Below are positions 6,906 through 11,335 of a DNA stretch of 11,335 nucleotides, piece by piece. Source of the stretch: Candidatus Methanophagales archaeon (GTDB lineage: Archaea; Halobacteriota; Syntropharchaeia; Alkanophagales; Methanospirareceae); the NCBI GenBank assembly GCA_003601795.1, contig PIXU01000023.1:1-11335 (forward strand), written 5' to 3'. Both the position numbers and the translations under genes were made by a program. Every line of letters begins with the position of its first letter. Position 1 is the first letter of the stretch. The notes beneath the pieces were generated by a model. That model was not told where the DNA came from, did no database searches, and saw only the letters and a list, made by a program, of their open reading frames with translations.

Positions 6906-7418
6906 ATGACAGCAAATCCAATGAGAAGAATAGAAATAGACAAAGTAGTGATAAATATGGCAGTAGGGGAGAGTGGAGAGAAGTTAGCAAAAGCAGAGAA
7001 ACTTTTGGAGCGCATTGCGGGTCAAAAGCCGATTAAGCGCCTGGCTAAAAGAACCATACAACCACTGGGTATAAAAAAAGGCGAAGCTATTGCGTGCAAG
7101 GTCACATTGAGACGAGAACGTGCAAAGGAATTCCTCAAACGGTGTTTTAAAATACAAAATAAGCTCCTTATGAGTCAATTTGACACCTATGGCAATTTCT
7201 CTTTTGGCATCGCGGAACACACCGACTTTGGCATCCGTTACGACCCCAAAGTAGGAATATATGGAATGGATGTTTCAGTTTCGTTAAAAAGGCCGGGGAA
7301 TCGAATAAAAGAGCGAAGAATACAAAAAAAGAAGCTGCCAGGTAAGCAAAGGATAAGCAAAGAAGAGGGTATGGCATTTCTCGAAAAGGAATATGGCGTA
7401 GAAGTGGTGGAAGTATGA
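6906..7418 (+). CDS. rpl5: 50S ribosomal protein uL5
   Basis: A 170-residue large-subunit protein that binds 5S rRNA and contacts the P-site tRNA in the central protuberance. The N-terminal L5 domain is clear (IDKVVINMAVGESGEKLAKA, then AGQKPIKRLAKRTI). The C-terminal L5 domain contains NFSFGIAEHTDFGIRYDPKV and IYGMDVSVSLKRPG, which are family hallmarks. Length fits archaeal L5. It starts 11 nt after eS4 and is followed after 12 nt by the DUF1638 gene, so the three should be co-transcribed. The usual next gene, uS14, is absent. Confidence 0.97.
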   Translation: MTANPMRRIEIDKVVINMAVGESGEKLAKAEKLLERIAGQKPIKRLAKRTIQPLGIKKGEAIACKVTLRRERAKEFLKRCFKIQNKLLMSQFDTYGNFSFGIAEHTDFGIRYDPKVGIYGMDVSVSLKRPGNRIKERRIQKKKLPGKQRISKEEGMAFLEKEYGVEVVEV

Positions 7419-7430
7419 AAATATTAAACA

Positions 7431-8261
7431 ATGCATATAGGGATCATCACATGCGAGATTCTAAGCAGAGAAATAAAAGAAGTAATCAAAAAAACAGGCG
7501 TTGATAACCTCTTCTTTGTGCTACCAGAAACCAGCAATCCGGCAATAAATACACTGAGTAAAAAGATAAATCAGCGCTTTTCGAGTGTGCTGTCAGAAGG
7601 CGATATAAAAATAAAAGAAAAGACGATCAGGCAGATAGAGAAGGAAATTCGTGAATATAACATCACGGATTCTGTGATTATCGAAGTATTAGAGTTGAGA
7701 ATGCATGACTGCCCTGATAAACTACTGGCGAGGATTGAAGAGGGCATAAAAAAAATGAGTGCCATAGTGAATTTCGTTTTATTGGGATATGGGTTGTGTG
7801 GAAGCACAACAAACGGGTTGGAAAGAGTAATCAAAGAAGCAGATGTGCCTGTGGTAATACCAAGGGACAAAAGAGGGGAATTATTGAACAATTGCATAGA
7901 GATTGCGCTTGGTAAAGAAAGGGTTCAGGAGTTGCTACGGGAAGAAATAGGAACTTTTTTCATGACTCCTGCGGGGGCATCAATCATAAAGGAGCCTCAA
8001 GTAATCCTGGAATCTACTATTGGTATTATAGCAGGGAAGATGAGCAGAAGTGCTACTATTGATACACCGAGGATAATAAAACTCATGAAGAACCATTACC
8101 GAAGGGTTGTGAAGATATGCTATTCCGACAGGGATGAGAAAGACGAAGAATATTCAAAAACGGTTGAAAACTTCGCCAAGGAGTTCGGGCTTGAGATAAA
8201 AATTGAAATGAGAAGGTCAAAAATCATGCTTGAGGCGTTGGAAAAAGGTTTAGGGTTATAG
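7431..8261 (+). CDS. DUF1638 family protein
   Basis: A 276-residue cytoplasmic protein of unknown function. It matches the DUF1638 pattern: an early Cys in IITCEILSREI (C8), an MHDCPDKL segment (91-98), the family-defining LLGYGLCGSTTNGL (117-130), VPVVIPRD (139-146), and an EIGTFFMTPAG stretch (172-182) in place of the usual TxGW-like segment. DUF1638 proteins are common in methanogens and corrinoid-using anaerobes and often lie near corrinoid methyltransferase genes; their biochemistry is not established as far as I know. The conserved cysteines (C8, C94, C123) suggest metal or corrinoid-related binding, which is inference. Here it is the last gene of a ribosomal operon, 12 nt behind uL5, an unusual setting. 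No signal peptide or membrane segment is seen. Family assignment is by eye. Confidence 0.75.
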   Translation: MHIGIITCEILSREIKEVIKKTGVDNLFFVLPETSNPAINTLSKKINQRFSSVLSEGDIKIKEKTIRQIEKEIREYNITDSVIIEVLELRMHDCPDKLLARIEEGIKKMSAIVNFVLLGYGLCGSTTNGLERVIKEADVPVVIPRDKRGELLNNCIEIALGKERVQELLREEIGTFFMTPAGASIIKEPQVILESTIGIIAGKMSRSATIDTPRIIKLMKNHYRRVVKICYSDRDEKDEEYSKTVENFAKEFGLEIKIEMRRSKIMLEALEKGLGL

Positions 8262-8309
8262 CATAGCCAGCATTCGTATTTTTCAGCATTATCTATCATT
8301 TTTAATTAA
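8262..8309. terminator. Convergent intergenic with T-rich termination signals
   Basis: This 48-nt gap separates the converging eS4 operon (plus) and eL43 operon (minus). On the plus strand it holds the T-runs tattttt (about 8277-8283) and attttt (about 8298-8303). U-rich tracts of this kind are typical of intrinsic archaeal termination. No strong hairpin is apparent. Confidence 0.4.
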
Positions 8310-8489
8310 CTAAACCAAAAATCTCCACAGAAAATACAACAACACAAGAATCAGAATTAAAATTACAATTGCGATGATGATATAAGGCAAGAATTTGACT
8401 ATCAGCCATAATATGCCTAAAAGAAGGAGAAGGATAAGCAATAGGAACACTAATGCCGGGATTCCGCTCAAAAACCACGAGAATCGCAT
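8310..8489 (-). CDS. Small hydrophobic membrane protein, 59 residues
   Basis: ATG at 8489 to TAG at 8310 gives 59 residues. The protein is almost entirely Leu/Ile/Val/Phe. It begins MRFSWFLSGIP and has one hydrophobic run at about 12-31, a short break (VKFLPY), and a second run at about 37-55, ending LWRFLV. Two membrane helices in a hairpin fit best. It starts 1 nt after the Pcc1 stop, so it belongs to the eL43-RpoP-Pcc1 transcription unit; no Shine-Dalgarno is evident. In many euryarchaea prefoldin beta follows pcc1, so this protein occupies an unexpected place. I do not recognise a family. The start is well constrained by the neighbouring gene, and the overlap-free packing supports a real gene. 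Confidence 0.65.
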   Translation of the reverse strand: MRFSWFLSGIPALVFLLLILLLLLGILWLIVKFLPYIIIAIVILILILVLLYFLWRFLV

Positions 8490-8490
8490 A

Positions 8491-8739
8491 TCAGGACTTT
8501 ACCACATCTACCATTTCCTCTGCTACTTTCAACAAGCGAAGCCATGTATTCGCCGCTGCTCTCACCTTCACTATATCCTCACCCCTTATACACACGCTTA
8601 GTTTATCCTCTTTGAGAGCGACATCAACAAAAAAGCGTTCTAATTTTGTCTTATTCTCTTTCTCTTCTTTTATAGACTCATACACCGTCTTTATTGCCTC
8701 TTCTTCATCCTCAAGCACAAATTCAGCTTTGATTCCCAT
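8491..8739 (-). CDS. pcc1: KEOPS complex subunit Pcc1
   Basis: An 82-residue protein of the CTAG/Pcc1 family. Pcc1 is the dimerisation subunit of KEOPS, which with Kae1, Bud32 and Cgi121 makes the t6A37 modification on ANN-decoding tRNAs. Visible features are the alternating strand-helix layout, AEFVLEDEEEAIKTVYESIK, FFVDVALKEDKLSVCIRGED, and the C-terminal VRAAANTWLRLLKVAEEMVD helix, in which the R-A-x-x-N-x-x-L-R pattern is typical. Length is normal. The ATG directly abuts the RpoP stop codon and the next gene begins 1 nt after its TGA, so it is in a compact operon. Linkage of pcc1 to L37Ae and rpoP is a common archaeal arrangement and strengthens the call. Confidence 0.9.
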   Translation of the reverse strand: MGIKAEFVLEDEEEAIKTVYESIKEEKENKTKLERFFVDVALKEDKLSVCIRGEDIVKVRAAANTWLRLLKVAEEMVDVVKS

Positions 8740-8880
8740 TTAGACCGCCTTTACTTTTTTCACCATCACTTTCGGTCTTTCCTTTCTTAATGCCCGATAG
8801 CCACAATATGGGCATCTTATCACTTGATATTCAGTGGTTATCTCTACAATCCTTTTACACCTTAAGCAGTAATATCCCAT
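8740..8880 (-). CDS. rpoP: DNA-directed RNA polymerase subunit P (Rpo12)
   Basis: A 46-residue zinc-binding subunit of the archaeal RNA polymerase, homologous to eukaryotic Rpb12. Translation begins MGYYCLRCKRIVE and contains C5-x2-C8 and C23-x2-C26 (IRCPYCGYRALRKERP), the family's single zinc site and its conserved basic tail. Length is typical. The start at 8880 is supported by a GAGGTG Shine-Dalgarno that overlaps the stop of eL43, 7 nt upstream. The stop codon is immediately followed by the pcc1 ATG. Confidence 0.95.
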   Translation of the reverse strand: MGYYCLRCKRIVEITTEYQVIRCPYCGYRALRKERPKVMVKKVKAV

Positions 8881-8883
8881 CTT

Positions 8884-8889
8884 CACCTC
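8884..8889 (-). promoter_or_regulatory. Ribosome binding site of rpoP overlapping the eL43 stop
   Basis: Minus-strand GAGGTG overlaps the TGA of the upstream ribosomal protein gene and lies 3 nt before the rpoP ATG. A weaker GGAG further upstream gives a more usual spacing. The layout points to coupled translation of the two genes. Confidence 0.55.
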
Positions 8890-9211
8890 ACTCCTTTACT
8901 TCCATCGGTCCCATTTCCGTTCCTACTCCCTTTTCCTCCATCCTCTTTATCGCCCTCTGCGCCGTTACGCCCATTGGAGTTTTTGGGACATAAGTTCCCC
9001 CGGTGAAGGTGAAGCCGCATGTTGAACACTTCCATATACCTGTGCCTATTCTTGTCACTGACTTCTTTTCACATTTCGGACACTTGTATGTGGCTCTTGT
9101 CTTCTCTTCTATCTCAGCAACGGCTTTTCTTATTTTCCGTCCATAACGCACTCCAAACCTGCCGGCTGATTTTGTCTTCCTCCCCTTCTTCCTCTTTTGC
9201 TTACTCGTCAT
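8888..9211 (-). CDS. rpl37ae: 50S ribosomal protein eL43 (L37Ae)
   Basis: A 107-residue large-subunit protein with a zinc ribbon. The basic N-terminus (KQKRKKGRKTKSAGRFGVRYG) with GRFGxRYG is a family signature. The zinc ligands are C44 and C47 (YKCPKCEKK) and C62 and C65 (WKCSTCGFTFTGG), followed by GGTYVPKTPMG and a TAQRAIKR helix. Length is slightly above the usual 70-95 residues because of a longer C-terminal tail (EEKGVGTEMGPMEVKE). It is the first gene of the operon with rpoP, pcc1 and a small membrane protein, divergent from the helicase gene. Confidence 0.95.
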   Translation of the reverse strand: MTSKQKRKKGRKTKSAGRFGVRYGRKIRKAVAEIEEKTRATYKCPKCEKKSVTRIGTGIWKCSTCGFTFTGGTYVPKTPMGVTAQRAIKRMEEKGVGTEMGPMEVKE

Positions 9212-9244
9212 TTTTCATTTGGAATTAAATTAAGATTGAAGTAG

Positions 9245-9254
9245 TATATATTTA
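9245..9254. promoter_or_regulatory. TATA element in the eL43/helicase divergent promoter
   Basis: tatatattta is the only strong AT-only box in the 71-nt gap between the divergent ATGs (9211 and 9283). It lies about 26 nt from predicted starts on both sides: near 9276 for the helicase and near 9224 for eL43. It may serve both directions, or a weaker element may serve one of them. Confidence 0.45.
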
Positions 9255-9270
9255 TTGTATTGTAAGTTGG

Positions 9271-9284
9271 ATTTTCGCGAAAAT
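9271..9284. promoter_or_regulatory. Perfect 14-bp palindrome over the helicase start codon
   Basis: ATTTTCGCGAAAAT is an exact inverted repeat centred at 9277/9278. It covers the predicted transcription start and the first two bases of the helicase ATG. The position suits a dimeric repressor operator; the role is inferred. Confidence 0.45.
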
Positions 9285-11335
9285 GCGGTTATCGGACTTA
9301 AAGCGGGAAAAGGGGTTGAATATTATCTCCGGCGATAGCGACATAGAGCTCTACCCACCGCAAGAGGATGCGATAAGAGCAGGTTTGCTCGATAAGAATA
9401 AAAATTTCGTCATCTCTTCTCCAACGGCGAGTGGAAAAACGCTGTTAGCGGAATTAGTGATGTTAAAATCAATTTTACTTGATTCCGGGAAATGCCTTTA
9501 TGTCGTGCCGCTAAATGCATTAGCATACGAGAAATATCTGAATTTTAAGGATAAATACACCGGTGTTGCAAAAGTTGGCATATCAACGGGCGATTACGAA
9601 AGTAGCTCGAGGTATCTTGAAAGATATGACATTACAATTCTCACACTGGAAAAGCTGGACTCTCTTACGAGAATAAAGCCTGCCTGGTTAAGAAAGATTT
9701 CGGTTCTGGTTGTGGATGAGATACATGTGATAGGAGATGAGAAGAGAGGCCCGAGGTTAGAAGGAGCGATGGCGCGTTTTATGAGCTTTAATCGTGCTGC
9801 GAGGATCATTGGCTTATCTGCAACGATACCAAATGCGGAGGAGTTTGGAGACTGGTTGCAAGCATCTCTGATACGCTCTGAATGGAGACCGGTGCCTTTA
9901 AAAGAGGAGGTATTCCTGGCAAAGGATGACCGGAAGATAATAGAGCGAGTGGTACAGGAGGCGAAAGAAGGTTCACAAGTTCTTGTTTTTGTAAATACAA
10001 AAAGGGGTTCGGCATCTTTTGCGAGAAAAATTGCAGCGCAATTGAAAATGGCGAATAAAGAGTTGATCCAGCTTGCGGAGCAGGTGGACATTGATGTAGA
10101 TGACCTTGCTGATATGGTCAGGTCTGGCGTTGCATACCACAACTCTTGGCTCCATCCGGAGCAGCGTAGAGCGATAGAAGAGAGTTTTAGAGCACATATA
10201 TTAAAAGTGATATGCTGCACGCCGACGCTGGCAATGGGCGTTTCTTTACCTGCAAAAATGGTTGTAATCCGGAATTATAAGTTTTTTTCGCTTGGCAGGG
10301 GCAATGAGCCGATGCCCGTGTGCTGGGTGAAACAGGTATTTGGTCGTGCTGGAAGACCGGAATATGATGAGTATGGAATTGGGCTGATAGTAGCGAAGAG
10401 CGAAGATGAGTGCGAGGAAATAGAGGATTTTTACATAAATGGTGAATTGGAAGAGATAAAATCTCAGTTTTCCACAGATGCGATGACTGAGCAGATTCTC
10501 GCAACCATCGTTGGTGGTGCGCATCATACAGACCAAATTCTTGATTTTCTCAACAGCACCTTCTATGCGTTTCAAAACCGCGCTCAAATGGAACTCGTAA
10601 GAGACCAATTGGAAGATATACTGACGGAATTATCAGAGGAAGGGTTCATAGAGAAGAAAGGAAGTGAAATAAGAGCTACTGGATTCGGGTCGCTCGCTTC
10701 CAAGTTGTATTTATCCACGAAATCAGCATTGGAGCTGATAGAAGGGATAGAAGTTTTAAGTGAGCTCGGGAAAAAGGGAAAAACAAAACTATCGGATTTT
10801 GATCTCTTGCTCCTTTTATGCAGATGTGAGGAGGTAGTTCCCCTGCGTGTGAAAAAAGCGAAGCAAGCGATGGAAATAGCAAGCAGCCTTAGCGATAACC
10901 AGGAATGGGTGTATGACGGTGCGTATGCGTTGGGTAGTGCGATTGTGGCGCACGCATGGATTGATGAGCTTACCTATCGAGAGATAAAGGAGAAGTTCGG
11001 AATATATCCAGGAGAGATTCACAATAACATCTATGTCTTAGAATGGATTTGTTATGCAGCGTCGAGGATGGCAAAATATCTTAAGGATACGAACATGTAT
11101 GCGAAGTTAAGCGTGTTACAGAAGAGGATAAAGCATGGTATTAAAACAGATTTGCTCGAATTGGTGTCTATAAGAGGCGTTGGCAGGGTGATCGCGAGAG
11201 GATTGTATTCCGCAGGGTTTAAAAGCGCGGTAGAGGTGGCAAAAGCCGATTTGACGCAGTTAGAAAGAGTTCCTGGTATTGGAGAGAAGCGAGCAAGAAA
11301 GATAAAGGAAGACGCTCTGCGACTGTGCAAAAAAA
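9283..11335 (+). CDS. Hel308/Ski2-like superfamily 2 DNA helicase, 3' end beyond the window
   Basis: 684 codons are open to the right edge with no stop, starting at ATG 9283. The Hel308 family unwinds DNA 3' to 5' at stalled forks and acts in repair and recombination. Motifs in order: Q-motif YPPQEDAI (24-31), I SPTASGKT (46-53), Ia VVPLNALAYEK (74-84), II VVDEIH (143-148), III SAT (179-181), IV VLVFVNTK (233-240), V PTLAMGVSLPAK (314-325), VI QVFGRAGRPEYDEYG (351-365). A winged-helix and ratchet region follows. Residues about 625-680 form helix-hairpin-helix repeats (IRGVGRVIARGLYSAG, VPGIGEKRARKI), which end most Hel308 proteins, so only a few residues should be missing. Family-typical HHAGL is HNSWL here (286-290) and QMAGRAGRP is QVFGRAGRP, so it may be a divergent paralogue. 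The leader is probably under 10 nt and no Shine-Dalgarno is seen. Confidence 0.9.
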   Translation, partial: MRLSDLKREKGLNIISGDSDIELYPPQEDAIRAGLLDKNKNFVISSPTASGKTLLAELVMLKSILLDSGKCLYVVPLNALAYEKYLNFKDKYTGVAKVGISTGDYESSSRYLERYDITILTLEKLDSLTRIKPAWLRKISVLVVDEIHVIGDEKRGPRLEGAMARFMSFNRAARIIGLSATIPNAEEFGDWLQASLIRSEWRPVPLKEEVFLAKDDRKIIERVVQEAKEGSQVLVFVNTKRGSASFARKIAAQLKMANKELIQLAEQVDIDVDDLADMVRSGVAYHNSWLHPEQRRAIEESFRAHILKVICCTPTLAMGVSLPAKMVVIRNYKFFSLGRGNEPMPVCWVKQVFGRAGRPEYDEYGIGLIVAKSEDECEEIEDFYINGELEEIKSQFSTDAMTEQILATIVGGAHHTDQILDFLNSTFYAFQNRAQMELVRDQLEDILTELSEEGFIEKKGSEIRATGFGSLASKLYLSTKSALELIEGIEVLSELGKKGKTKLSDFDLLLLLCRCEEVVPLRVKKAKQAMEIASSLSDNQEWVYDGAYALGSAIVAHAWIDELTYREIKEKFGIYPGEIHNNIYVLEWICYAASRMAKYLKDTNMYAKLSVLQKRIKHGIKTDLLELVSIRGVGRVIARGLYSAGFKSAVEVAKADLTQLERVPGIGEKRARKIKEDALRLCKK

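Noticed and set aside
6231..7897. Minus-strand open frames of 61-127 codons opposite eS4, uL5 and DUF1638
   Set aside because: All overlap well-supported genes and show no recognisable motif.
9594..10608. Long open frames of 105-208 codons on the minus strand opposite the helicase
   Set aside because: They lie antisense to a clearly coding helicase frame, have low-complexity Ser/Leu/Cys-rich translations and show no domain pattern; they are shadow frames.
1..11335. tRNA, rRNA or other structured RNA genes
   Set aside because: No tRNA arms, CCA-like ends, rRNA-like blocks or clear riboswitch folds were recognised in the short intergenic gaps. A covariance-model search would be needed to exclude small RNAs.

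Overview
The window is archaeal, most likely euryarchaeal. It carries eS4 and uL5 of the archaeal spc-type cluster, an eL43 (L37Ae) - RpoP - Pcc1 operon, a Hel308/Ski2-type helicase, and AT-rich TATA boxes in front of short or leaderless transcripts. A DUF1638 protein points to a methanogen or methane/alkane-oxidising lineage. The PKD, lamin-tail and cohesin domains in secreted proteins would suit an ANME-1/Methanophagales or Archaeoglobus-like genome. That narrower placement is inference and cannot be tested from the window alone.

Layout. Positions 1-451 (minus) hold a broken PIN-domain gene that runs off the left edge. It has an in-frame TAA and no ordinary start codon. Positions 426-6037 (minus) hold three large exported proteins: a lamin-tail/phospholipase D protein (upstream, own promoter), then a two-gene operon of a lamin-tail/thermonuclease-like/PKD-PKD/cohesin protein and an M14 zinc carboxypeptidase with a PKD domain. 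These share PKD cassettes that are nearly identical at DNA level. The two promoters share a 19-bp repeat at the same distance from the TATA-like box.

Positions 6169-8261 (plus) hold a housekeeping operon: eS4, uL5 and a DUF1638 protein, separated by 11-12 nt. The eS4-uL5 pair is detached from the usual L14-L24 upstream and S14-S8 downstream genes. Positions 8310-9211 (minus) hold eL43, RpoP, Pcc1 (KEOPS) and a 59-residue membrane protein in a tightly packed operon. From 9283 to the right edge (plus) lies an almost complete Hel308-like helicase. It shares a 71-bp divergent promoter region with eL43, and a perfect 14-bp palindrome spans its start codon.

How the genes work together. The right half is information processing: translation, transcription, tRNA modification and DNA repair/fork remodelling. 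The left half looks like an extracellular module that binds and cuts nucleic acids or phosphodiesters and proteins, possibly anchored through the cohesin domain. Its evolution by cassette shuffling is visible in the PKD repeats, a truncated PKD domain, a duplicated propeptide and an internally duplicated nuclease loop.
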